Shown: in pieces, positions 1 through 8,107 of the stretch
How positions within the stretch are numbered: the stretch's first letter is position 1
Layout of the letters: each line of letters starts with the position of its first letter
Assembly: GCA_049616325.1 (NCBI GenBank)
Contig: JBMZHG010000001.1
Coordinates: 1 to 64,000, forward strand
Length of the DNA stretch: 64,000 bases
Source of the DNA: UBA11663 sp049616325
GTDB taxonomy: Bacteria; Bacteroidota; Bacteroidia; Flavobacteriales_D; Sanyastnellaceae
Reading direction: 5' to 3'
Notes under the pieces: model-generated
The model's database searches: none
What the model saw: only the letters and a program-made list of their open reading frames with translations
What the model was told of the DNA's origin: nothing
Position numbers and translations under genes: made by a program

Positions 1-1099
1 CGCCGCACACTCCGAGCGCGTCAAGTTGGTTTCCGTTGCAGTCGCAATCGCCGGTAGGGATGTCCGAGCATCCGCACTCGTAGATCTCGCCTGGACCGTT
101 GCAGATGCCGCACGCATCGAGTGCGCCCACACAGTCGTCCACGTCGTCGCAGATGCCATCTGCATCGGCGTCCGCAGCGCAGTCGCCGCCACACACATCA
201 AGCGCGTCAAGCTGGTTGCCGTTGCAGTCGCAATCGCCTTCGGGGATGTCTGAACATCCGCACTCGTAGATTTCACCTGGACCGCCGCAGATGCCGCACG
301 CATCGAGTTCCGCCGTTCCGCCGCAGTCGCCATTGCAATCCAAAAACAGGCAGGAACCGTCGTCCTCAGTCGCAGACTCGTCGTAGTTGCACGCTGAATC
401 GTCCACGCAACCTGGAACGGCACATGCGTCAAACGTCAACACGTCGCGCCATTCATCGTTTTGGTCGGCGTTCATGAACACCTGCAATTGCACTTGTCCT
501 GAGAAGGTGCCCGCCGTGGTGATTTGCATGATCAAGACCTTCAAATCTTCACCCGCAAAGGCCACGTGAGACCCTACAGCTTCTGCGCCAGGGAACGGCG
601 TGTACCACGCACCTCCCGTTTCGTCATCTACCGTCACGTTGCTGCCGGAAAGTGGCCCAGTAAATTCTGCGCTCGCGTCAATGCTTCCCCAAATGGTCGA
701 AGGTTGCTGAGCGGCAGGGGTGGTGGCATCCTCCGCACCGATGGTGAGGAAGCTGTCGAAGGCCATGTCCGGGAACACGGCGACAAATGCTGGGTTCAAT
801 CCGGACGCGCTCCAACTCGTGTTCAACGCGTTGTTGTACCACGAGCCTGAAGAAGCATCGAGAATCATGGGGTTACCCGAGTCTCCCGAACAAGACGACA
901 AGTAATCGTCTTCATTCAGGCAGTTCAAGTAGAGTCGGTAAGTCGTCAACCCGTCCAAATCACCACCCTCGTGTGTGGCGACGGTTTCGATGGAGATGCA
1001 ATATCCCTCGGGAGCTGGGGCAAAGACGCCGGGCGACAGGAATTGAGCCTGCAGCCCCGTCATACACAGCACCGAGAGAACAGATAAAAATGTTCGCAT
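1..1099 (-). CDS. Secreted repeat protein with DDGSC and TSP3-like repeats (3' end outside window)
   Basis: The gene is open from an ATG at 1099 to the left edge, giving at least 366 residues. The N-terminus is a signal peptide (MRTFLSVLSVLCMTGLQAQ). About 220 residues without a recognised family follow. After residue 230 comes a spacer of the form GCVDDSACNY..ATEDDGSC, then Cys/Asp/Gly-rich repeats containing DACGICNGPGE, YECGCSDIP and GDCDCNGNQLDALGVCGG, with one segment DADADGICDDVDDC that resembles a calcium-binding thrombospondin type 3 repeat. Such modules are common in T9SS-exported surface proteins of Flavobacteriales. The sorting domain, if there is one, lies beyond the window. A role as a surface stalk or adhesin is inference. 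Confidence 0.8.
   Translation of the reverse strand, partial: MRTFLSVLSVLCMTGLQAQFLSPGVFAPAPEGYCISIETVATHEGGDLDGLTTYRLYLNCLNEDDYLSSCSGDSGNPMILDASSGSWYNNALNTSWSASGLNPAFVAVFPDMAFDSFLTIGAEDATTPAAQQPSTIWGSIDASAEFTGPLSGSNVTVDDETGGAWYTPFPGAEAVGSHVAFAGEDLKVLIMQITTAGTFSGQVQLQVFMNADQNDEWRDVLTFDACAVPGCVDDSACNYDESATEDDGSCLFLDCNGDCGGTAELDACGICGGPGEIYECGCSDIPEGDCDCNGNQLDALDVCGGDCAADADADGICDDVDDCVGALDACGICNGPGEIYECGCSDIPTGDCDCNGNQLDALGVCG
16..316. repeat. Direct repeat, about 115 bp, two copies offset by 186 bp
   Basis: Copies at about 16-130 and 202-316 are nearly identical over their whole length. Each encodes the GNQLDAL / CSDIP / YECG / DACGIC block of the left-edge surface protein. The 186 bp offset is a 62-residue protein repeat, and more copies are likely outside the window. 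Confidence 0.8.
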
Positions 1100-1496
1100 A
1101 GCGATAACAGTTTGGGGTTAATTAAGAATTCATTTCAACAGGGCGAAGCTCCGAAACGGGGCAAACGCAAGGTCAAAAAAGCAACAGAATGCCTGCAAGT
1201 CCAAAAGATTATAGCCCCTTTTCTATGAGGCCGATGACTCGAAAAATCCAGGTCTGACATAATCCAAAAAAAACCTCCCAACTTCAAAGGGATTGTGCCG
1301 TATAATCCCTCAAATGCCTCTGCCCCATTTTTTTTTCGAATTTTCAGTTTTTGCACGACAAACATGTCAAATTAACCCATCAAACGAAGAAAATGTCCAA
1401 CGAGCCGCCGACCAACTTGACCTTTCTCGATGGGCGGTTTCCGAGGAAATTTTCGGTGGTAGGAAAAAACTTGTGTACATTTGCGCTCGCTCAAAC
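1100..1496. other. Intergenic region between the divergent surface protein gene and tRNA-Phe
   Basis: About 400 bases, visibly richer in A/T than the flanking genes and with several T runs around 1327-1355. Short open frames on both strands have no initiation signal, family resemblance or plausible composition, so I see no gene here. It should hold the promoter of the minus-strand surface protein, but no convincing TAnnTTTG box is visible in front of 1099. The only clear element is the tRNA promoter at its right end. Confidence 0.6.
1476..1483 (+). promoter_or_regulatory. -7 promoter box (TACATTTG) of tRNA-Phe
   Basis: Perfect match to the Bacteroidetes TAnnTTTG element, ending 13 bases before the mature tRNA 5' end. 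That spacing suits initiation a few bases upstream of the tRNA. Confidence 0.7.
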
Positions 1497-1569
1497 GGTA
1501 CCATAGCTCAGTTGGTAGAGCAACGGATTGAAAATCCGTGTGTCCCAGGTTCGAATCCCGGTGGTACCA
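1497..1569 (+). tRNA. tRNA-Phe (anticodon GAA)
   Basis: The 73-base cloverleaf has acceptor stem GGTACCA/TGGTACC, D-arm GCTCAGTTGGTAGAGC, anticodon stem ACGGA/TCCGT with loop TTGAAAA (anticodon GAA), and T-arm CCAGGTTCGAATCCCGG. A is the discriminator base. The CCA end is not encoded (the next bases are CTC). The gene stands alone between its own promoter and a terminator. Confidence 0.97.
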
Positions 1570-1573
1570 CTCG

Positions 1574-1602
1574 AAGGCTGCGCATGGCGCGGCCTTTTTT
1601 TT
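1574..1602 (+). terminator. Rho-independent terminator of tRNA-Phe
   Basis: Stem AGGCTGCGC/GCGCGGCCT (one T-G pair) with a three-base loop, followed by a run of eight T. The T run is directly followed by GACCTTTG, a weak -7-like box in front of aroB. Confidence 0.85.
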
Positions 1603-1626
1603 GACCTTTGCGAAAGATTCCTCGAT

Positions 1627-2736
1627 GTGAATGCCTCCCAACTTCCTTGGAAAACTGCGTTGCAGGCGTTGCAACCTGACGCCGTGGCTTGGATTCGCGA
1701 GCCCATGCTGGACAAGTCCCTGGTAGACGAGTACCGATTCGTCTTGTCCGAGTTATGTGGGGCAAACGCAGTGCACGAGCTCGAGTGTTTCGGGGGAGAA
1801 GCCTTGAAAACGCTTGACAAGTTGCCAGAACTTTTTCACCGGTTCGCCGAATGGCATCTGACCCGTCATTCGGTCGTTGTCACGACAGGAGGAGGAGCCC
1901 TCAGCGATGCCGTGGGGTTTGCCGCGTCGGTATGGAAGCGAGGCATGAAGGTCATCCACATTCCCACCACGACATTGGCGATGGTCGATGCAGCATGGGG
2001 TGGCAAAACCGCGCTGAACTGGGGCGGCATGAAAAACCAAATCGGCACCTTCGAACTTCCAGCGGCAGTCCAAGTCGACGCCCGATGGTTGGTCACCCTG
2101 CCGGCAAGGGAATTCAGGGCGGGGTTGGCCGAGGCCGTAAAGCACGCCATGATCGATCCCACGGGGAATTGTCAATTGAACGCGGAATTGCCGGAGTGGC
2201 CCGTCCGCACTCCCGATTCGCTTGACACTTGGACGAGTTGGCTGGTGCATTCCGCCGACACCAAGAGACGCATCGTGAACGAAGACGTCCACGAGCGAGG
2301 AAGGCGTGCTGTTCTCAACTTAGGCCACACGATTGGCCACGCGGTTGAAGCGCTGCTGGCGGACTCCCCGAGCAGGCTGCTTCACGGCGAGGCCGTGGCG
2401 ATTGGGCTGCATTTCGCGCTGCATGAAGCGAGGAACCCCGTTTGGGAAGTGACGCAGGATTCGGCAGACATGGAACCGCAGGCGGTCCTCGTTGAAGCGT
2501 GGCTTCGCAGGAACGTACCTTTGCCCCCGGTGAACTTGCCGGAAGCCGAACGCATGTGGGAATGCATGCTCCACGACAAGAAAAACACCGCTTTCGTCGT
2601 CCAAGACGTGGCTTGGCGTGGACTGGGTTCTGTGATTTGGCCTGTGGCTTGGAAAAAGACCTCCTTCGAGGCAACTTGGACAAGATTCGTGCGTTTTTGG
2701 GATGACTTCGGAGCTCCCAAATCAACAGAAAAATGA
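1627..2736 (+). CDS. aroB: 3-dehydroquinate synthase
   Basis: Second step of the shikimate pathway: converts DAHP to 3-dehydroquinate using NAD and a divalent metal. Visible hallmarks are the nucleotide-binding TTGGGALSDAVGF, the IPTTTLAMVDAAWGGKTALN loop, the metal/substrate segment EAVKHAMI, and the metal-binding histidines in NLGHTIGHAVE and LLHGEAVAIG. At 369 residues it has normal family length. The reading frame runs back into the tRNA, so the true start must lie after 1569. GTG at 1627 is the first good candidate and follows a weak GACCTTTG box. The last codons overlap the lpxD start (ATGA), so the two are translationally coupled. Pairing aroB with lipid A genes is not a textbook arrangement. 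Confidence 0.93.
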   Translation: MNASQLPWKTALQALQPDAVAWIREPMLDKSLVDEYRFVLSELCGANAVHELECFGGEALKTLDKLPELFHRFAEWHLTRHSVVVTTGGGALSDAVGFAASVWKRGMKVIHIPTTTLAMVDAAWGGKTALNWGGMKNQIGTFELPAAVQVDARWLVTLPAREFRAGLAEAVKHAMIDPTGNCQLNAELPEWPVRTPDSLDTWTSWLVHSADTKRRIVNEDVHERGRRAVLNLGHTIGHAVEALLADSPSRLLHGEAVAIGLHFALHEARNPVWEVTQDSADMEPQAVLVEAWLRRNVPLPPVNLPEAERMWECMLHDKKNTAFVVQDVAWRGLGSVIWPVAWKKTSFEATWTRFVRFWDDFGAPKSTEK

Positions 2737-3821
2737 ACCATTTGGAACAAACTGCATCTGAATTGGCTGTCCTGCTCGACGGCAGCGTGGTGGGCAACCC
2801 AGAGGCTCGTGTTCGTCGGTTGGCCAAAATCGAAGCTGCCGGCCCAGGTGCCGTCTCCTTTCTGTCGAATCCCGAGTACGAGCGATTCATTTACACCACC
2901 GGAGCAAGCGTGGTGATTGTCGCTAGCGATTTTCAACCTTCTCAGCCCCTCCCCGCCGACTTGACCTTGCTCCGAGTAGAGGACCCGTACCGCGCTTTTG
3001 CTCGGTTGCTCGAGGCTTACGATGCCGTACTCAAACGTCAAGAAGGCATCCACCCCACTGCGGTGGTGGACGACGAAGCTTCGCTCGGGGAAGGGTGTTT
3101 CGTGGGTCCCCACGTGGTGGTGGAACGGGGCGCCGTGATTGGAGATCGCGTGGAATTGCACGCCCACGTTCACGTCGGCCGCGACGTACGCATCGGTCAC
3201 GACTCGGTGCTCCACAGCGGAGTGCGGATCCTCGACCGGTGCGTCGTGGGACAACGCTGCACGTTGCAGGCGGGGGCAATTGTTGGTTCCGACGGCTTCG
3301 GGTTTGCGCCGAAAGAAGACGGCTCATACGCCAAAGTCCCGCAAACTGGCAACGTCGTCATTGAGGACAATTGCGACATCGGAGCCATGACGACCGTGGA
3401 CCGGGCGACGTTGGGAAGCACGGTCATTCGCCGCGGCTGCAAATTGGACAACCTCATTCAAGTGGCACACAACGTGGTCATTGGGGAAGCCACGGTCATC
3501 GCAGCCCAAACAGGCATCGCGGGCTCCACCACGCTCGGTGCCCGGTGCATGATTGGCGGACAGGTAGGCATTGGAGGCCACCTCACGATCGCAAAAGGCA
3601 GCAAGGTTGCTGCCAAATCCGGGGTTTCGGCCAGCCTCTTGAAAGAAGATCAGACGTATCAGGGCAACCCAGCCGTGCCGGTCAAGCAGTTCCAGAAATT
3701 TCACATTGCGCTGCGTCGTTTGGCACGAATCCCGCTGAGCGAACGCCTCGATGCCATCGAACAAGCGCTTGAAGCCCGTCATTCCGAAAGCGACAACCCG
3801 GTTGACCATTCAAAGGGCTGA
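2733..3821 (+). CDS. lpxD: UDP-3-O-(3-hydroxyacyl)glucosamine N-acyltransferase LpxD
   Basis: Third step of lipid A synthesis: transfers an R-3-hydroxyacyl chain from ACP to the 2-amino group of UDP-3-O-acylglucosamine in the cytoplasm. The N-terminal 110 residues form the uridine-binding domain. From about residue 110 to 300 the protein is a left-handed beta-helix of hexapeptide repeats. The catalytic histidine is in IQVAHNVVIG, and the C-terminal helices end the chain at 362 residues. ATG 2733 overlaps the aroB stop. The last codons carry the promoter of the next gene, so lpxC/fabZ can be expressed apart from lpxD. Confidence 0.96.
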   Translation: MNHLEQTASELAVLLDGSVVGNPEARVRRLAKIEAAGPGAVSFLSNPEYERFIYTTGASVVIVASDFQPSQPLPADLTLLRVEDPYRAFARLLEAYDAVLKRQEGIHPTAVVDDEASLGEGCFVGPHVVVERGAVIGDRVELHAHVHVGRDVRIGHDSVLHSGVRILDRCVVGQRCTLQAGAIVGSDGFGFAPKEDGSYAKVPQTGNVVIEDNCDIGAMTTVDRATLGSTVIRRGCKLDNLIQVAHNVVIGEATVIAAQTGIAGSTTLGARCMIGGQVGIGGHLTIAKGSKVAAKSGVSASLLKEDQTYQGNPAVPVKQFQKFHIALRRLARIPLSERLDAIEQALEARHSESDNPVDHSKG

Positions 3822-3831
3822 CGTAGGTTTG
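3802..3831 (+). promoter_or_regulatory. Promoter of lpxC/fabZ (TTG, 19 bases, TAGGTTTG)
   Basis: The clearest full Bacteroidetes promoter here: TTG at 3802-3804, a 19-base spacer, then TAGGTTTG at 3824-3831, ending 5 bases before ATG 3837. The upstream half lies inside lpxD coding sequence. The expected transcription start is at or next to the A of the ATG. Confidence 0.75.
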
Positions 3832-3836
3832 CACCC

Positions 3837-5255
3837 ATGATTTCGTCGGAACGTCAACACACCTTGGCAGGGGAAGCCTCGTTGGAAGGCATCGGACTGC
3901 ACACGGGAGAACACGCTCAACTTCGCATCTCCGCAGGAGAGCCCAATTCAGGATACGTCTTCGTACGTACCGATTTGGAAGGCTCCCCTGAAATTCAAGC
4001 TCACGTCAGCAACGTCAGCGAAACCCGACGAGGCACCACGCTTCAATCGGGAGAAGCCAGGGTACACACCACCGAGCACGTACTCGCGGCCCTTTATGCA
4101 TCCGGGATTGACAATGCACGCTTGGAACTCAACGGTCCCGAAGTGCCCATCTTGGATGGGTCGGCGCTGCCCTTCATGGAGGCAATCACTCAAGCCGGTT
4201 CGACGGAACAAGACGCGCCTCGACGCTACTTCAAAGTCCGGAAGAACATGAGCCGGCGCGGAGACGACGGCGTTGAAATGTTGATTGTCCCGGTCGAAGG
4301 GGACGAATTCAAGGTGACGGTGATGGTGGACTACAACAGCCCGGTACTCGGAACACAACATGCCCGTTTGGAAGATTTGCGTTCGTTCCAAGACGAATTC
4401 GCTGGCTGCCGCACGTTTGTTTTCCTGAAGGAAGTTGTCAACCTCGCCGAACAAGGCCTGATCAAAGGTGGGGACATCGACAACGCGGTGGTGTTGGCGG
4501 AAAGAGCCTACGCTTCCTCTGAATTGGAAGAAATCGCCAAAGCTCTTGGCCGAAATGAGCTTTCCGGGTCGGCAGAACATCCCGGAGTCATCAATCCGTC
4601 GGACTTGCGCTTTCCCAACGAGCCCGCAAGGCACAAGTTGCTTGACATTGTCGGAGATCTCGCGTTGACAGGACGCTTCATTCAGGGACATGTGCTGGCC
4701 GCACGCCCCGGTCACGCTGCAAACGTGGCGTTTGCCCAGGATTTGGCCAAGGCCATCCAAGACCAAGAAAACCTTCCGGATTTCCGGACAGACCGCCCTT
4801 CGTTGATGGACATCAACGACATCTCCGCCATGCTGCCTCACCGCTACCCCTTCTTGTTGGTGGACCGCATCATGGACATGGACGACCGCAGCATCACTGG
4901 GGTGAAGAACGTCACGATGAACGAACCGTTTTTCCAAGGACATTTTCCCAACAACCCCGTGATGCCGGGCGTGTTGCAGGTGGAAGCCATGGCGCAGGTC
5001 GGAGGGATTTTCGCTTTGTCGACAGTTGAGGACCCTGAAAATTATTCGACGTACTTCATGAAAATCGACGGGGTCAAATTCAAGCAGAAAGTCCTTCCAG
5101 GGGACACCGTGGTGTTCTACCTGACCCTCATCTCTCCGATTCGGCGTGGCTTGGTGAACATGAAAGGCCGGGCGTTTGTGCGGGGGGAGTTGGTTTCGGA
5201 GGCTGAAATGCTGGCCCAAATCGTGCGCGACCGCGCCCCCAAATCGGAAGCATGA
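3837..5255 (+). CDS. lpxC/fabZ: Bifunctional LpxC deacetylase / FabZ dehydratase
   Basis: Residues 1-310 are LpxC, the zinc-dependent UDP-3-O-acyl-GlcNAc deacetylase that commits precursor to lipid A. HTTEHVLAALYASG and GPEVPILDGSALPF are visible early, and the KHxxxDxxGD-type zinc segment appears as RHKLLDIVGDLAL. Residues about 320-472 are FabZ, the 3-hydroxyacyl-ACP dehydratase, with MLPHRYPFLLVDRI, GHFPNNPVMPGVLQVEAMAQ and the catalytic His/Glu pair. This fusion is typical of Bacteroidota and joins phospholipid and lipid A acyl supply. It has its own promoter and overlaps lpxA by ATGA. Confidence 0.97.
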   Translation: MISSERQHTLAGEASLEGIGLHTGEHAQLRISAGEPNSGYVFVRTDLEGSPEIQAHVSNVSETRRGTTLQSGEARVHTTEHVLAALYASGIDNARLELNGPEVPILDGSALPFMEAITQAGSTEQDAPRRYFKVRKNMSRRGDDGVEMLIVPVEGDEFKVTVMVDYNSPVLGTQHARLEDLRSFQDEFAGCRTFVFLKEVVNLAEQGLIKGGDIDNAVVLAERAYASSELEEIAKALGRNELSGSAEHPGVINPSDLRFPNEPARHKLLDIVGDLALTGRFIQGHVLAARPGHAANVAFAQDLAKAIQDQENLPDFRTDRPSLMDINDISAMLPHRYPFLLVDRIMDMDDRSITGVKNVTMNEPFFQGHFPNNPVMPGVLQVEAMAQVGGIFALSTVEDPENYSTYFMKIDGVKFKQKVLPGDTVVFYLTLISPIRRGLVNMKGRAFVRGELVSEAEMLAQIVRDRAPKSEA

Positions 5256-6046
5256 TTCACGAATCCGCGCAAGTTTCCCCGTTGGCGTACGTCGATCCGT
5301 CTGCTCAGTTGGGCGCGAACGTCCACGTGGAACCTTTTGCCTACATCGGTCCTGAGGTAAGCGTGGGAGACGGCACGTGGGTGGGGCCGCACGCCACCCT
5401 TCTCGGGCACACGCATGTCGGCCGAGAATGCAAACTCTTTCCAGGGTGCGTCGTCGGAGCCGATTCGCAAGATCTGAAATACAATGGTGAGCCGACCCGC
5501 GTCGAAATCGGGGACCGCACAAGCATCCGAGAGTGTGTGACGGTTCACCGGGCCACCACGGATCGCATGGTGACGCGCGTGGGCAGCGACTGCCTCATCA
5601 TGGCCTACGTTCACATCGCACACGACGTTCAAGTAGGCGACCACGTCATTTTGGCCAACGCATGCAACGTGGCCGGTCACGTGGTCATCGAAGACCACGT
5701 CATCATCGAAGGCATGGTCGGGATTCAACAATTTGTTCGGGTGGGCAAACATGCCTTCATTGCAGGCGGGTCGTTGGTGCGCAAAAATGTTCCTCCGTAC
5801 ATCAAAGCCGCTCGTGAGCCCTTGAGTTACATCGGCATCAACGGCATCGGCCTGCGTCGTCGTGGATTTGACATCGACCGCATCCAAGGCATCGAAGACA
5901 TCTATCGCACGTTGTACGTCTTGAACAACAACATGACCCAAGCGGTCAAAGCCGCGGAACTCGAACTGCCCACGTCCGACGACAAAGACACGGTGCTGTC
6001 GTTCATCCGCCAATCGGACAAAGGAATCATCCGAGGCCCCTTCTGA
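5252..6046 (+). CDS. lpxA: UDP-N-acetylglucosamine acyltransferase LpxA
   Basis: First step of lipid A synthesis: O-acylation of UDP-GlcNAc with a 3-hydroxyacyl chain. The protein starts MIHESAQVSPLAYVDPSA and continues as hexapeptide-repeat beta-helix to about residue 190, with the catalytic His region in CVTVHRATTDR and a helical C-terminus (GLRRRGFDIDRIQGIEDIYR). Length of 264 residues is normal. ATG 5252 overlaps the FabZ stop, so translation is coupled. An ABC ATPase begins three bases after the stop. Confidence 0.97.
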   Translation: MIHESAQVSPLAYVDPSAQLGANVHVEPFAYIGPEVSVGDGTWVGPHATLLGHTHVGRECKLFPGCVVGADSQDLKYNGEPTRVEIGDRTSIRECVTVHRATTDRMVTRVGSDCLIMAYVHIAHDVQVGDHVILANACNVAGHVVIEDHVIIEGMVGIQQFVRVGKHAFIAGGSLVRKNVPPYIKAAREPLSYIGINGIGLRRRGFDIDRIQGIEDIYRTLYVLNNNMTQAVKAAELELPTSDDKDTVLSFIRQSDKGIIRGPF

Positions 6047-6049
6047 TTC

Positions 6050-6676
6050 ATGGCCACTTCAACCAACCTCGCGGTGTTTCGCGCCGAAAAAGTGACGTTG
6101 AAGCGTGGGAATCGTGTAATCTGGGACAGAAGTTCATGGGACCTGCAGGGCAGCGTTGCCCTCTTGGGATCCAACGGCTCGGGCAAAAGCTCGACGCTTG
6201 CCATGCTAGCCGGACAAGTTGCCCCGGACGCTGGTAGCCTGACCCTTCTGCAACAAGACCAACCAGTCGACCAAGACCGCTGGATGACGCAAATTTCCCT
6301 TTGCGCCCCGTGGTTGGAATTGCCCAATCACTTGACGCTGAGTGAAGCCTTGAATTTTCACGGCACGTTTCGCGAACCTCGGCAAGACGGCTTGGACTGG
6401 GGAGCGCTCGTCGCTTCGTCGGGTTTGCATGTCGGGGCAGATGTGCCGATCCGAGATTGGAGCTCGGGACAACGGCAACGACTTTCCCTGGCCTTGGCTC
6501 TTGGAACCGCTGCCATTGCCGTCTTGCTCGACGAGCCTGCAACCAACCTCGATCCCGAAGGAACAGCCTGGTACAGACGTGTTTTGGAGGCCGTTTGCGG
6601 CGTATGTACGACGGTGGTTGCCACCAACGATGAAAAAAAAGAAGCCCCCAAAGCCGCGTCGTTGCTGAGGATTTGA
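6050..6676 (+). CDS. Small ABC transporter ATP-binding protein
   Basis: A 208-residue ATPase with Walker A GSNGSGKSS (about residue 42), Q-loop region TQISLCAP, signature WSSGQRQRL (about 140) and Walker B AVLLDEPATNLDPEG. The switch His region is degenerate (TTVVATNDE, with Asn/Asp where His is usual). No permease lies next to it, so substrate and direction are unknown. It sits three bases behind lpxA and is probably on the same transcript, which makes a lipid or envelope role a reasonable guess but no more. Confidence 0.85.
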   Translation: MATSTNLAVFRAEKVTLKRGNRVIWDRSSWDLQGSVALLGSNGSGKSSTLAMLAGQVAPDAGSLTLLQQDQPVDQDRWMTQISLCAPWLELPNHLTLSEALNFHGTFREPRQDGLDWGALVASSGLHVGADVPIRDWSSGQRQRLSLALALGTAAIAVLLDEPATNLDPEGTAWYRRVLEAVCGVCTTVVATNDEKKEAPKAASLLRI

Positions 6677-6759
6677 AAAAAGTTGAGGGGCGGACGTAAC
6701 CGCGTCGGGTCGAGAGGCGTAACAGGGACCAAATCTTCAACCCTCTCATCTCTCAAGCG

Positions 6760-8037
6760 ATGAACAAATTCATTTTCCCCCTCGCTGCTGCGGCAGCCCT
6801 TTTCACCGGCAACCTTTTCGCACAGGAAGCCGCTTTGTCTAACTCTCAAAACGACGCTTCGACTTCTTCGTACGATTGCGTCAAAACTGTTTCAGATCAC
6901 AACCGGACCTTGGGTTTCCATGGAGGCGTGATCACCCAAGAATTCACGGCTTGCACCACAGGCTCTTTGAAGTCAACTGTGTTGTCCGTGAAAAACGCGA
7001 CTGAAAACGCGGTGTACGTCGCCGAATTGGTGGACTACCGTGGCGAAGTCATCGACATGGTTCGTTTTGGCAAGAGCGATCTCAACCAGGAGTCGTTGAC
7101 GCTCGACTTGAGCGCTCCCGTGAAGGAAGGCAAGACCTACTCCATCCAGATCACGGCGCCGGAAGGCAAGCCCCTCGCCCTCCGCTACTTGAATGGACCT
7201 ATGGGTACGCTTTGGAACAACGGCGAAGCCGTGCGCGGCCAATTGGCGGGCACGATTGGTTTCGAGTCTCGTGAAGCTGCCGAAGTTGACGCCATGAACG
7301 AAGGACGCGGTGAAACTGCTCCCCAGAATCGCGGTTTGGAAAGCCAGTGCAAAGTTGCTGTGAACGGCCACGACGGTCGCGTTCGCCTCAACGGTGCAGG
7401 CCACGGCACCACGCAGACGTTCTCTGCATGCTCCAAGGGTGTGCTCGAGCACATCTCTGTGAAGGTCCAGTCTTCGTTCGACGATTTCCAAGGCCGCTTC
7501 TTCGTGAAGACTGCGGAAGGCGAAGACCTCTACTCTCAGACGATTTACGCACGCAACATCGAAAACGGCGAGTTGAACCTCCCTCTCGACATCCGTGTTG
7601 AGCAAGGCGCACAGTTGATGTTTGGCATCAAGGCTCTCCACGCTTGCCGCATCGCTTTGCAGAGCAACACAAACGGCGACGCTGGTGTGTGCAAGCTCAA
7701 CGGTGCAACGATCGACACCAACCTCGAATTCACGGCATACATCGCTGAAGTAGACGACATTGCTGCTCGCAATGATGTGGCTGACACGAAAGTGACGACC
7801 TTCCCCAATCCCTTCGCGGAGCGCATCTCTGTCCGCTTGGAGAACGCCGTCGACGGCAAGGCCATCGTCCAGCTCCTCGACTTTTCTGGAAACGTGTTGC
7901 GGTCAGACTTGATTTACGTGAAGAACGCTGAAGGCGAAATCACCTTCGACACGCGCGACATCGAACGCCCAGGCTACTATGCACTGCGCGTCATCCAGGG
8001 CGACAACGTGAAGAACATCACGATCATGAAGCGCTAA
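6760..8037 (+). CDS. Secreted protein with T9SS type A sorting domain
   Basis: A signal peptide (MNKFIFPLAAAAALFTGNLFAQ) precedes two related beta-rich segments, each with conserved Cys, roughly residues 40-170 and 195-325 (both begin C.V...H...R..G.G..TQ.F.AC..G). The last 85 residues are a typical T9SS type A C-terminal domain: FPNPFAERISVRL, LLDFSGNVL, RPGYYALRVIQGDN and ITIMKR. That predicts export through the type IX system, whose genes lie at 38-46 kb. The function of the repeated domain is unknown to me. A strong terminator follows. Confidence 0.85.
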   Translation: MNKFIFPLAAAAALFTGNLFAQEAALSNSQNDASTSSYDCVKTVSDHNRTLGFHGGVITQEFTACTTGSLKSTVLSVKNATENAVYVAELVDYRGEVIDMVRFGKSDLNQESLTLDLSAPVKEGKTYSIQITAPEGKPLALRYLNGPMGTLWNNGEAVRGQLAGTIGFESREAAEVDAMNEGRGETAPQNRGLESQCKVAVNGHDGRVRLNGAGHGTTQTFSACSKGVLEHISVKVQSSFDDFQGRFFVKTAEGEDLYSQTIYARNIENGELNLPLDIRVEQGAQLMFGIKALHACRIALQSNTNGDAGVCKLNGATIDTNLEFTAYIAEVDDIAARNDVADTKVTTFPNPFAERISVRLENAVDGKAIVQLLDFSGNVLRSDLIYVKNAEGEITFDTRDIERPGYYALRVIQGDNVKNITIMKR

Positions 8038-8070
8038 GCGCTCGCCCCACAGACATTGAACCACAAAGCG

Positions 8071-8105
8071 AACGGCTCGGACATTCAGTCCGGGCCGTTT
8101 GTGTT
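8071..8105. terminator. Terminator between converging genes
   Basis: A twelve-base-pair stem AACGGCTCGGAC/GTCCGGGCCGTT (one T-G pair) with loop ATTCA, followed by TGTGTT. It lies between the T9SS cargo gene and the DUF4301 gene that converges on it, and may serve both. Confidence 0.75.
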
Positions 8106-8107
8106 GG

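Noticed and set aside
1293..1604. Short open frame spanning the tRNA-Phe gene
   Set aside because: It runs through a certain tRNA and a terminator and has no start signal or protein-like composition.
3948..5522. Open frame of 524 codons on the minus strand opposite lpxC/fabZ
   Set aside because: It is a shadow of a long GC-rich gene. The translated sequence is rich in His/Arg/Val with no family features, while the plus strand encodes an unmistakable LpxC-FabZ.
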